Positions 32,155 through 41,674 of a DNA stretch of 64,000 nt are shown here, piece by piece. The translations under genes and the position numbers were made by a program. Below the pieces are notes generated by a model. That model saw only the letters and a list, made by a program, of their open reading frames with translations. It ran no database searches and was not told where the DNA came from. The stretch spans positions 2,480,001 to 2,544,000 of the forward strand of contig OX337240.1 of assembly GCA_946965045.2 (NCBI GenBank), read 5' to 3'. The first letter of the stretch is position 1. Every line of letters starts with the position of its first letter. Origin of the DNA: Epithemia pelagica. Its lineage: Eukaryota > Bacillariophyta > Bacillariophyceae > Surirellales > Surirellaceae.

Positions 32155-32739
32155 AATGTGCCACAGCATGCACGTCACATCAAAAACTGAGTAAACAATA
32201 TCATGGAAATTGTTGTGCTTATGTCACGAGATTTAAAGCTTTGATGATGATCACGTCACTCCTAAGTTACGTTGTTAATCCAATTAGTATATGAAAAGCG
32301 CCAACTCACACTATCACTATACAGGAGTGGCTTGTTCTGTCGAAAAGACATTACAATGGAAAGGGACCAAAGAGCAACTCGTAGCTTGTTTTGAAGGCAT
32401 CGACTTAATATAGCATATCAGCGCTCATGAATTTCCTTCTGATGCGGCAGTCGGATATGCCTATGATGCCAGATTCCTTCTTGTCGTCACAGCCATTGTC
32501 ATGATGCATGGATCTGCCATGGTCATATATCAGCATTCTTGAAGACTTGCGGTAATAGCAGGAGGCTTTTCAAGCATTTTCTTCACCACATCGATTCCTA
32601 ATGTCAAGCGTGGAAAGGCAAAGGTTTCGGTGCCTGTGATCCAGCTGTCTGACACAAAACAATTGTTTCGTTGACATTGTTCATGTCAGTATCCCAAGAG
32701 AAATGTCTGTCGGCCGTGGAAGCAGTCTCCATTCGGAAG

Positions 32740-34620
32740 GGGTCCCCCCATGTCGGTCCATCGTCGTTGCTTTGGAACTGACGTGGTGGGCAACGGCATA
32801 TAATTGTCAGTCACCGCAAGGAGGACTCTCCCTGCACCAACACTTTGGTAGCGTCGTTTCCTTGGCCTAGGTGATAGATCCCGGTGCGAGGTGCCAACTG
32901 TTTGTATCCGGAATCTGTTTCATGCAAGTCCATTGCAACAAGAACAAAAACAAGACAACCACTTAGGTCCAGTTCATTATTTTCCATTGGTGTTTGTCCT
33001 TGAACACTTACCATCAATCGAAGTGCACCTTCATCATCAAGACTGCAATGAGACAAGCATGACGATGATTCACCATCATTCCGTACCTCTGACAAGGCCT
33101 TGAGACCACGGTCGGTGATGCAAGGTAAACCAACATGTCATTCGTGATCTTCTTGGACAAACGCCAATTTTCTCACTCCTGCATTAGATGCATCTTTGTT
33201 TGCAATGGAAAAGTAAAACCACTTGTCGTTACCATCCAACGCGCCCAAATTTCCGCACTCCGTGTTTATCAACCTTCTTAGTACGAGCCACATTCACGCA
33301 ACGCCAATCACACTTGCTTTTCACAGCCTCAACTAGCGCCTTGATCCCAGTATCATCAAGAGGCACATGCGCCAGATCAAAAATTTGCCATAGATGACTG
33401 TTTTGTAACATGTCTGCAATGACATTAGCTCCGTCATCTCCAATGTACAGATGACTCAACAACAAACGAAACCAATGGACGTTGCCTTGTGGTCGAGATG
33501 CAAGAGCGGCTGATGGTACAAAAGCACTGGTGCTGTCCATGTTCCCTGTCGTTGGACTATCACCTTTTGGATTGACTGGATCAATCAAAGGGCGTCTGGA
33601 AAGGTCAACCGTCTTGTGTTGTGCATTGAGATGGTTCGAGCAATGGGAAACGGTCTACCAACACAGAGAGCCCGATTTGAAGACAGCATGTCTATTAATC
33701 CATGGATGGCCAGCATTGTCCCCAAAATACTGAGTCATTTCGAGGGCATTGGTTGCTTTGTGAGGACTAAATTGGAAATGGTTTGTTCCGTCACTCCAAT
33801 TCGACTGGATTGACGGAAAAGAAACCATTTCGAATTTAATCCTATTCTTCTCCAACCGTAGGCGGACGGCATGGCCAAACTTGAGGACGGCTTCACCAAA
33901 CTTGAGCCATCCAAAGAAACGTGACGTGTTGTGTGCACTGAGATGGTTCGAGGAATGGGAAACAGTCTACCAACACGGAAAGCCCGATTGGAAGACAGCA
34001 TGTATATTCATCCATGGATGGCCAGCAGTGTCCCAAATACTCAGCCATTTCGAGGGCATCGGTTGCTTTGAGAGGACTAAATTGGAAATGGTTTGTTCCA
34101 TAACTCCAATTTCGACTGGATTGACGGAGGAAACCATTGCAAATTTGATCCTATTCTTGTCCAACCGTAGGCGGACGGCATGGCCAAACTTGAGGACGGC
34201 TTCACCAAACTTGAGCCATCCAAAGAAACTACCACAGTAGTCTGCAGATAAAAAGCAAACGGTTCCCAGTCGTTTGGCGTTTTCAGAAGAGGAGATACCA
34301 TCATTTCCATCCCTTGGTCTAGAGTATCATGAGGGAGACTCACCATACAATAGTTCCAACACGTGTGTCTACAGAGACTCTCGGCCACTATGCGGACAAG
34401 TTTTGCCTGGCCTAAATCCAGATCAAACACTCGCAGACTATGTTACCATGCAGTGAGTTAGCAACGGATGCCTGTCCATCAGGATTCTCTGGTGGAAACC
34501 ATCTGACAATGCTTCCGATGGATCCGACCCATATCAAGACAGCCAAGTTGTAATGAATTCCATGTCTTATTGACACGCAAGGTTTTCATCAAGGCTTTGA
34601 CTCCACTCACAGAAGCAAGA
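32740..34620 (-). pseudogene. Decayed leucine-rich-repeat (RNase-inhibitor-type) gene
   Basis: Minus-strand fragments in different frames read as LRR units: GVKALMKTLRVNKTWNSLQL (about 34540-34610), SLRVFDLDLGQAKLVRIVAE (about 34380-34450), IGDDGANVIADML and DDTGIKALVEAV (33290-33450), and CSLDDEGALRL (about 33020-33050). Stops and frame changes separate them, so no intact protein can be made. LRR proteins of this type serve protein recognition. The 3'-most part also has a diverged copy near 24000-24430, showing this family was duplicated along with the Kelch genes. Confidence 0.5.
33600..34240. repeat. Tandem duplication of about 315 bp within the LRR remnant
   Basis: 33610 to about 33920 and 33925 to 34235 are direct repeats. 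Both start with TGAGATGGTTCGAG and share CAATGGGAAAC-type, CATGGATGGCCAGCA and GTAGGCGGACGGCATGGCC blocks in order. Both carry the same in-frame TAG after a CW dipeptide on the minus strand. Confidence 0.75.
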
Positions 34621-34627
34621 ACATGAA

Positions 34628-34718
34628 TTTGGTCTGTTGGGTATTTTGCTGCAGCGCTCCTGAAAGTGCTTCAACTCCTCTGGCAGGAGCGCTGCAGCAA
34701 AATACCCAATAGACCAAA
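34628..34718. repeat. Long perfect-stem hairpin (35-bp stem, 21-nt loop)
   Basis: Left arm 34628-34662 and right arm 34684-34718 are reverse complements at 34 of 35 positions. The single mismatch is G:U-compatible in RNA transcribed from the plus strand. The loop is 34663-34683. It could be a foldback element, a pre-miRNA-like precursor, or an inverted duplication formed during repair. Confidence 0.85.
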
Positions 34719-35220
34719 TGTACTCGATTGAAAACCGCATTGCCGAATCCATTAGGTCTCCCGCGACGGATTCAGTAGCACAGAGCATTTTGCCAACCGA
34801 ACTGCCGTTGTGTCGTCCAAGTCTTGAACGCCACGCAGTATCAGATATGGGGATATTGACCTGCACCACACATCTGGGAGCAGCAGATTGTCCCTTCATC
34901 CCTGAGGATGTCTCTCCGTATCCAAATCTACTAAGAGTAAGACTTGCGCTTCCCTTTGATGTTGATTGTTGATCGTTCCACCCAAAGATTCGTCGTTGTT
35001 GAGGATGATCCACGGGATCTGGCTCCGGGTGACTTGTATCCCTCCAACCTCCAACTCCAACTCCTCCAACGCGCGCACCAGTAGCCTGCCGCGCGTTTTC
35101 GACTAGCAAAGTCAGTCGTGCTTCCAGTCCCGAGCAAAAACCCACCCCCAAAACCCAAATAACCTTTGATCGATCTGTCAATCCTCATACATTTTCTGCT
35201 GTCAACGTTTGGAAGGAACC

Positions 35221-36444
35221 ATGACCACTACACTGCACGAACAAGCACGACAATCAGGGCTTTTCCTACCGGAAAAGACAGCGCAATGGAATAATAGCAA
35301 CTGGCCTCCTCTTGAGGGTGGATGGCGAGAGTATCATGCTACAGTCGTACTTGATCATCCCGATCAGCAGGACGACAATACCAACAACAACAACAAGAGA
35401 CAAACCGTCGTCGTAATGGGAGGACGCCAACGAGGACACGACGATGAGGTCAATTCCGTTCTGTTATTGGATTTAGCAGAGTCCAACATGCAGTGGCGAG
35501 AAGGGCCGCCCATGAACAAGAAACGTTCAGGACATACCGCCGTTGTGTGCAATGGAGGCGTCTACGTGATGGGAGGAGCCAGCAGTGTCACAAATATAGG
35601 TTCAAGTTTGGATTGTATGGAACGGATTGATGTAAACGATTTGCTACAATCATCTTTGGCAAGTACCAGCGATTCAAAAGAGAGCCACTGGACGACATTA
35701 ATTTGTCGATTATCGACCCAACGAAGAGGATGTTGTGCGGTTGCGGTTCAAAACCGGTACATTGTAGTAGTGGGTGGATCGAACCGGAGGAGAATGTCCT
35801 CGGTTGAGGTTATTGATACCAGGAACCACACTATCACTGCGGCACCAAGCATGAACGTTCCACGAGAATGGTGTGCCAGTGCGGTCATTGGTCACCGCAT
35901 CTTTGTCCTGGGAGGCCGAAGTCACGGCAATCTTGATTCGGTGGAGTATTTGGACTTTACAGAGGTTTGTGATAGTGCGGAAACAAAGGAGGAGACTGCT
36001 TCTACAGACATTGCATTCTCGTCCACTTGGACCATTCATTCTAATTTGAAGCTTTCCGTCCCACGAGGCTCTCATGCCGCGGTTCCTGTGGGATCCTGTC
36101 TGGTTGTGACGGGAGGACGCAGTACTAAAACCGTGGAAATCTTGGATACACGCGGCAACCGCACGTGGAAGCTCCCACAATTCGGAAAGGACCTTCGAGG
36201 CTGCAGTATCGTAGCCGTTGCGAATCAAATTGCACTGATTGGTGGACGTTGGCATCGTACCGGTTGTGCGACATTGCCACTCACGGACAAGAATTCGTGG
36301 TGTTTTCGTCGAGTCTATGAGCTGCCTCCAAATGGATGGTATCATTGTTCGAAAGGAATGTCGCAACATGGCCACCTCGGATTCAAAGGTCAGACTTTTC
36401 TTCCACCTGGTGCAAAGGCAAAGGTTTTCCCGGTTCCAACTTGA
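35221..36444 (+). CDS. Kelch-repeat protein
   Basis: 407 residues from the ATG at 35221. Blades: TVVVMGGRQRG, VYVMGGASSV, YIVVVGGSNRRRMSSVEVID, IFVLGGRSHGNLDSVEYLD, CLVVTGGRSTKTVEILD and IALIGGRWHRTGC. The family C-terminal CFRRVYELPPNGWYH segment is followed by a short basic extension. All blade glycines are present and no disruptions are seen. It is a paralogue of the genes at 22438 and 30925. A binding role is expected from the fold; partner unknown. Confidence 0.85.
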   Translation: MTTTLHEQARQSGLFLPEKTAQWNNSNWPPLEGGWREYHATVVLDHPDQQDDNTNNNNKRQTVVVMGGRQRGHDDEVNSVLLLDLAESNMQWREGPPMNKKRSGHTAVVCNGGVYVMGGASSVTNIGSSLDCMERIDVNDLLQSSLASTSDSKESHWTTLICRLSTQRRGCCAVAVQNRYIVVVGGSNRRRMSSVEVIDTRNHTITAAPSMNVPREWCASAVIGHRIFVLGGRSHGNLDSVEYLDFTEVCDSAETKEETASTDIAFSSTWTIHSNLKLSVPRGSHAAVPVGSCLVVTGGRSTKTVEILDTRGNRTWKLPQFGKDLRGCSIVAVANQIALIGGRWHRTGCATLPLTDKNSWCFRRVYELPPNGWYHCSKGMSQHGHLGFKGQTFLPPGAKAKVFPVPT

Positions 36445-37267
36445 CTGTCTTTGGATATTAAAAAAAAACAGATATTGGTGGTCAGTTCTCACGATTTCGC
36501 TGACAGAATCGTGTCAGACGCACCCAAAGGTGCTTCCAACCCCTGAAAAAAAAGATCGGCAGCAGCACCGACATGACTCACCCATGGCGACAAAAAACAA
36601 GCCTATGCGGCGTCTTGTCATTCAAGCTGTTGTAGCTCCGACGCTGCAATGTCTTGTCTGTATCACGGACAAGGGTATTCGCATGGATCGGGATACCCAG
36701 AGCCGAGAGAAGAGATGCCGAGCGCGTGGGAGACTGTAGCGCAATGAGGTGAAAGAGCATGAGACTCTTGGTTGATCCCGTGAAACAAGGGTGTAACCAT
36801 CTTCGTTTTTCCTACCCTCGCAGACATCCATTCTATTTGTTCTATTTGACTGATTTCTGCGAGGGTAGGGAAAAACTCTCCGTCCTTTTGGCACAAAGCC
36901 TGATCGTAAATGGTCCCCTCGTCATTGCTCTGCAACAAGCGCAACAAGTGCAACGAGAGCGCAAGGAGCGCGCAACAAGACCATCGAGCGAACCGAGTCC
37001 CTCGCACTAGTGACTAACCTAGATCTACCGTTCTAATAGAAATGGAGAGATGAAAATCGTCCAGAAAAATCCGCCATGGTCAAATTAGTCTCATGGTAAT
37101 GTTCATTTGCACTAGTGTAATGGTTGAAATTCCACGTATAAAAGCACGGCGTTGGGACCCATAGCTGCGAACAGCCGTGGCAGGGGACGCCCGTCCTGCG
37201 TCCGTCCGAAGCGGACAAACCAACACGCTGCAACAAAACATGGCATTGATGGGGTGCCAGAATCACC
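36445..37267. other. Intergenic holding the structured repeat copy 2
   Basis: No gene seen. 36795-37165 is the repeat listed separately. From 37166 to 37267 is the short leader of the nuclease-kinase gene. Confidence 0.45.
36795..37165 (+). repeat. Noncoding repeat with conserved stem-loop, copy 2
   Basis: Homologous to 15844-16196. Stem arms are 36805-36823 and 36857-36876 (core CCTACCCTCG / CGAGGGTAGG). The distal part carries CGTATAAAAGCAC at 37135-37147, a TATA-like sequence about 125 nt before the nuclease-kinase start. This copy may therefore supply that gene's promoter (inference). Confidence 0.75.
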
Positions 37268-39049
37268 ATGGCGGAGGCTTGGAACCGAATCACAAACGAC
37301 GATTACAAGTCGTGGCTTTCAGAGCGGCAGGTAACTGCCTTTGAATTTAATGCAGCCTCGCTTGCTGACCGTAGCGCTCTCCGCGAACAGTTCGATCAGC
37401 ATCAGCTGCGACGGGTTGCAGCAGCGTCACAACAGCAGCAACCGTTGACGCTGTACAACTTGGTGTTTCGAGCCATCCCATCGGGCAGCTCGGGTGTGCC
37501 CCACATCCATGAAGATCTTGAAGAGTTCCCCATGGAGGAATTAAAATTGTTGCAAGTGCAAGAGTACACCAAGCCGCTGTATCGTCGTCTCCATTTACCT
37601 CGGAGGAACGGAGAAATCCACTACAGCCGCGAAAATCAGGTGCAGGCTCATTTGGAGACTTTGGTTACTGACGTGATTGACAGCTGCAATTATGGCCTAA
37701 CAACAGACATAGAAGCGGCCTTGAATGGTCTTAAAGTGGATATTGGCTTTCTCCGAGACGAAAACGACGACCTTTGTGGCACAATGGAAGTCAAACAACC
37801 ATATAGAAGATATGCTCAACCTCCGGATCCAGATCCTATGACCCATCCGAAGGTTGTCACGCAGGTGTTATCTCAGATGATACCTCTTCGTACTATGTAT
37901 GGAGTGAAGAACGTGTACGGCATTCTTTCTACGTACTCATCATGGCGATTCTTTCGTTGGTTGCCCTCCGAGGAGTATGAAATTCGTACGGACGAATCAT
38001 TGGAAGAGTCTGAAATCACAAAAAAGCTGGAAAACCTTGCTATGTCTGATAATCAAATTGAGGAGGGCTCGTCGGTCGTAGAAGCGTCGCAATATCGTAC
38101 GCCCCGTAAGGCAAGGAGCGGCACCTTGGGACCTCGCATCTCTCCTCCGACGTCACCCAAGCCATATTGCGATTGTGATCAAACGGAACAAGACGGAGAC
38201 GAGGATCAAGAATCTGATGGTGACACTACGACTAAGCGTGGCATACTATATGCATCAGAGGTAATATCAGACGCTCCAAAGGCACTGCGAGTTTTGGCGT
38301 GGGTGTTGGGAGAAATGTACCTCTCCCCGAGGCAGTACGTCCCCTCCCATCAACGCGATTTCCTCTATGTTGTCAAGAAAGGAGAGGACGACATCGTAGG
38401 GGGCTACGAACGCGTTCGACACGACGCGGAGTTTTACAAAGGACGCATGCCACGAGTGGATGTTGAGAAACTGTATATCTTGGAAGAACTCGGCCACAGG
38501 TCGCATGGAAGAGTCTTTCGTGCAATGAGTAAGGGCGGCAATCTCTGCGTGATCAAGTACTTTGTCAAGTCCCAATACGCTCTGAACGAGAATGGCAAAC
38601 GCGTACAATTTGATGCAAGCGCTGCAGCACAGAAATCTGTTTCGTATTGGAACGCAGTATACGCCCACAACTGGCTACCAGCGGCAAGATTTGGGACATG
38701 GGGTGGGGGCGATGCTATCCTTATGCCTGATTTGGAGAAAATACCAGTGATGGAGGCAGAAGAGCGACTTTTTGTCATGAACAAGCTGGAAGAGACGATG
38801 AAAGAAAGGTTCCACCGGAGGGGCATCTGGCATGATGATCCGGCATGGCGCAATGTTGCACTTGTTCGCAACCAACTTGGTCGCATTACAAAAGTCTGCA
38901 TGATTGATTTGGAACCTGCCCGTATGATAGAGAAGGTTGAATTAGACAAGTGGGGGGAGTTTGAGACAATGTGGGGGAAGTTCCAGAAGGTGCTCGACGC
39001 AGATTGGGACAATTTCAAAGCTACACTATTGACAGGAACCTCACACTGA
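37268..39049 (+). CDS. PD-(D/E)XK nuclease-protein kinase fusion, copy 1
   Basis: 593 residues from ATG 37268 (CACCATGG). Residues 1-43 are a short N-terminal module, possibly SAM-like (DDYKSWLSERQVTAFEF). A restriction-endonuclease-like domain follows: SRENQVQ (Glu122), KVDIGF (Asp158), GTMEVKQP (Glu174, Lys176). After an acidic linker comes a divergent kinase domain: loop GHRSHGRV (409-416), VIK Lys430, catalytic loop HDDPAWRN with Asp524 and Asn529, and MIDLEP with Asp547 in place of DFG. Nuclease-kinase combinations are known among Crinkler-type effector domains. All catalytic positions are present, so activity is plausible. No signal peptide. Residues 44-585 recur in the gene at 61101. 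Confidence 0.75.
   Translation: MAEAWNRITNDDYKSWLSERQVTAFEFNAASLADRSALREQFDQHQLRRVAAASQQQQPLTLYNLVFRAIPSGSSGVPHIHEDLEEFPMEELKLLQVQEYTKPLYRRLHLPRRNGEIHYSRENQVQAHLETLVTDVIDSCNYGLTTDIEAALNGLKVDIGFLRDENDDLCGTMEVKQPYRRYAQPPDPDPMTHPKVVTQVLSQMIPLRTMYGVKNVYGILSTYSSWRFFRWLPSEEYEIRTDESLEESEITKKLENLAMSDNQIEEGSSVVEASQYRTPRKARSGTLGPRISPPTSPKPYCDCDQTEQDGDEDQESDGDTTTKRGILYASEVISDAPKALRVLAWVLGEMYLSPRQYVPSHQRDFLYVVKKGEDDIVGGYERVRHDAEFYKGRMPRVDVEKLYILEELGHRSHGRVFRAMSKGGNLCVIKYFVKSQYALNENGKRVQFDASAAAQKSVSYWNAVYAHNWLPAARFGTWGGGDAILMPDLEKIPVMEAEERLFVMNKLEETMKERFHRRGIWHDDPAWRNVALVRNQLGRITKVCMIDLEPARMIEKVELDKWGEFETMWGKFQKVLDADWDNFKATLLTGTSH
37397..39024 (+). repeat. Duplicated nuclease-kinase core, copy 1
   Basis: 1,628 nt colinear with 61488-63115, the same length with no indel. 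Homology starts at CAGCATCAGCTGCG and ends at CAAAGCTAC. Sequence on both sides is unrelated between copies. Confidence 0.9.
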
Positions 39050-39150
39050 ATGCGCACGCAGGGACCACTTTCCTTTTTTGGCCCACGTCGAACTCAGCAC
39101 GTGATTCGAGCACCACGGACCAATACTGTTGCGCCTTGAGATTGCACCAG

Positions 39151-40546
39151 ATGAGTCTCGATCTTTTACCTCTACTTCTTCAAAATTACAGGCAGAAAAA
39201 TCCCTATAGGCGCGTTCTCACTGCATCCTTCTTGAAGGAACGAAAAGTTATGGAGGTCAAGGTGTGGTATTCTCTGAAGGAAATTAAGGACAGAGATGCT
39301 TCCCTTCCCCACTTTATACATCACGGAAAGGATTTTCCGTTCCAGCTATGCGAACTCTACCTCTACGACGCACCTCCTGACATGGTTCCCATGGGGAACA
39401 CCCGAATGGTTGCCTTCTCTTACCCCAACTCGGGTTGGTTTGAAACGATGAGGAAGGACCAGCATCACGTGCGACTGTACATGCCCATGTGGACTCTGTC
39501 TGAACTCAAGGAAGCCGTTTATGTGCTCGGTCTAAAAGTGTCCCCATAACAATTGCTTGGAAGGATTGAACTCTTTGGGGGCACGGGAGGGCAAGGAAGC
39601 CATCGATGCCACTTTGGGCAAGATAGAATCGTTGGATTACGTGTCAAGGTGCTTCGAGGGAAAGGTGGACTTGGAGAATGTCGTCCATCGCCTAATAGGG
39701 ACGATGCCGACTGGAGGGATAAAAAAATTGAAACCGGCTTCCAAGATGGTCGCTTCGATGATACACAATAAGCTCACCCAGAGTCTCGACTCTGAGCGGC
39801 AAAAGCTGGACGGAGCGGGCAAGGCTGGTCCGTTTCTCGCCTGGCTCTTTGAGGAGTTTGCGCACGAGATTTTTCTGAAGGGACGGGAGTTTTGCTTAAG
39901 GCCTCTGATGGAAGGAGTATCGCCAGCCACGCTAGTCATTGAGGCGGCAACGGGCCACTACAAGGGCTTCAAATTGGAGGAGCCCCTCGAGGAAATGCTG
40001 GTGAATGCGTATAACATACCCGACGCGCCGAACCTACAGTCGATTGATTCGTACTATGAAAACGAATCTGGGAAATGGATGTTTCAGATGACGAGGTTCT
40101 TCAATCACGAAGAAGACCTTGACGACATTGTAGACTTGCTGAAGTCTTTGGGACATCTGGGAAAAGTAAAGTCGAACCCGTCTTTCGCGAAGCTTGTTTT
40201 CGTCATGCCAGCCAAAGTGGAAAGCACGTTCATGAAGCAGAAGATATCAAACGATCCGATCTTTGAGGGCAAGACAAGTGTGGATGCGATAATGACTGCT
40301 GATTGCTCTGAAATCAATGGGATTGAAGAAGGGAGGAAGAAGATTTTGAACGATAACGGAATCTTCACTATTCAGCAGTTGCTGGACTCCCACAAGAAAA
40401 AGCCAATGACACTCGTGAAAACCTACATCGAAGAGTTCCTCAAAAAGCTGGACACTTTTCAGGATGCAAAGAGATATCAGAAGATACCTCAATACGTGAT
40501 TGGGATAGACTACAGCTTGGAACACGATGAGCCAACAAAGGGTTGA
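39151..40546 (+). pseudogene. RHS/CR-RHS-type NTPase-nuclease fragment, broken
   Basis: ATG 39151 opens a frame with the post-Walker-B part of RHS-type NTPases (LYLYDAPPDMVP, MVAFSYPNSGWFETMRK, RLYMPMWTLSELKEAV, GRIELFGG). TAA at 39547-39549 replaces a GAA codon seen in the copy at 63471. A +1 frame change near 39575-39590 then follows. The rest reads openly to 40546 and holds the nuclease-like strands (SIDSYY, WMFQMTRFF), a KLVFVMP strand and a helical C-terminus. The Walker A part is missing. Homology to the second copy starts at CACGTGATTCGAGC (39099), just after the kinase gene. Confidence 0.7.
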
Positions 40547-40833
40547 GCAATAGTACAGTGCATTATTTAAAGAAAGTCACAGGATGTGTAATGACAAGCC
40601 TCGCAACAAGTAGGAGGTCGATGGGAAACTATCGTCATCAAAACCACCGTGTTCTAGGCAATTATGCTTTCGCTGAGGCGTCACAGCATGTCTAGTTTCG
40701 GAAATTGTGAACTTTACACAAGGCGATGTTATGATGTTCGGTGCTTATTTGGTGTTACCAAAGTGGACACGATTAAAGCCTTTGTGCTCGAATGACGGGA
40801 CAGTGCGTGTGGTTCACAGAGTTGACGCGGCTA
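40547..40833. other. Intergenic, no gene seen
   Basis: Short spacer between the RHS fragment and the convergent JmjC pseudogene; no features recognised. Confidence 0.4.
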
Positions 40834-41674
40834 CTACGGATCTACCTGTAGTGGTGGGTCCACCTTCTTTTCCTCCTTGGCGCCAGGATCCGTAGGATCC
40901 GTTTCCGGCGACGCGTCCACCACCACCAATTCGGGTCCATGTTTTGCCACGGCCTGGCGCAAGGCAGTCGCCAAGGCGGGAGACGCTTTCCTGCACGGCT
41001 TGCCAAAATCGAGTCCAATTGGGAAAGGGCGTGGCATTATTTTCCGTCAAGAAGGCCACGGACGACGGTTGCAAATTGAGGACACTGTGTGGCCAACCGG
41101 TCGGTACATGGACGATTTCGCCGGGTTATTGCCAAACGTGCACAGCCACGTCCCCATATAGTACTCCATGGCTCTCGTTGGTAATGACCTTCTTGCGCAA
41201 ACCACACAAGGCCGATGGAATTTGTGGCAATTGCATGCCAATGAGAGCGCGGTCCACCGTGGGAGGAAACACAAGGCCCATCGTTTGGCGCTTGTATTAG
41301 TAACGTGACCCAGGCATGAGTACCGACGGGATCGACGTGCAAGCCCGTACCGGAACGTTCTCCGCCCATGAAAATCCAACGATTGGGAGGACGCGAGACG
41401 GTGGCGGAGGACGACGCGGTGGTGGACGCTTCGTCGTCCGTTTCTGGTTCGCTGCTCTCGTCGTCGTCCTCGTCCTCCTCGTCATGATCTTCTTCTTCTT
41501 CCAACAAGGCCAACATATCTTGGGACCAATCACATCCCCATCTGTCCATGGGAGCACTACTACTGGTTCGTCGTCGTCCATTTCATTGTTGCTGCTGTCA
41601 GCTGGATGATTGTCGTCGTCTTGATGATACACGTCGACGAGTTCGGGCCGTTCGGCCATTTGGACTTGCGCCAA
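40834..41674 (-). pseudogene. JmjC-domain (JMJD6-like) hydroxylase pseudogene
   Basis: Minus-strand pieces in three frames reproduce a JMJD6/PSR-type JmjC domain: [18 protein letters not shown] with GTHAWVTLL (the Fe-binding HxD), then [26 protein letters not shown], and [18 protein letters not shown] with the second metal His. At least two frame changes (around 41215-41265) and an in-frame TAA just before PGEIVHVP interrupt it; another frame change precedes the acidic tail. Such proteins are 2-oxoglutarate/Fe(II) oxygenases. An acidic region upstream (to about 41674) was probably part of the gene. Either a pseudogene or affected by consensus indels. Confidence 0.65.

Larger units (their letters stand above)
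32155..35220. other. Kelch-intergenic region with LRR remnant and hairpin
   Basis: Contains the 3' flank repeat (32155-32460), a decayed minus-strand LRR gene (32740-34620), a local tandem duplication and a long hairpin, all listed separately. 34720-35220 has no supported gene; a long minus-strand frame there looks fortuitous. Confidence 0.5.

Noticed and set aside
34567-35181. 204-codon minus-strand frame near the long hairpin
   Set aside because: It runs through the hairpin and the LRR remnant without resembling either, and has no recognisable domain.
38267-39057. Minus-strand frames opposite the nuclease-kinase genes (also 62358-63139)
   Set aside because: They recur in both copies only because the plus-strand core is duplicated. 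The catalytic motifs are on the plus strand.
39575-39590. Programmed ribosomal frameshift in the RHS fragment
   Set aside because: No slippery heptamer in the right phase was seen, and copy 1 also has a nonsense codon just upstream. Decay is the simpler reading.
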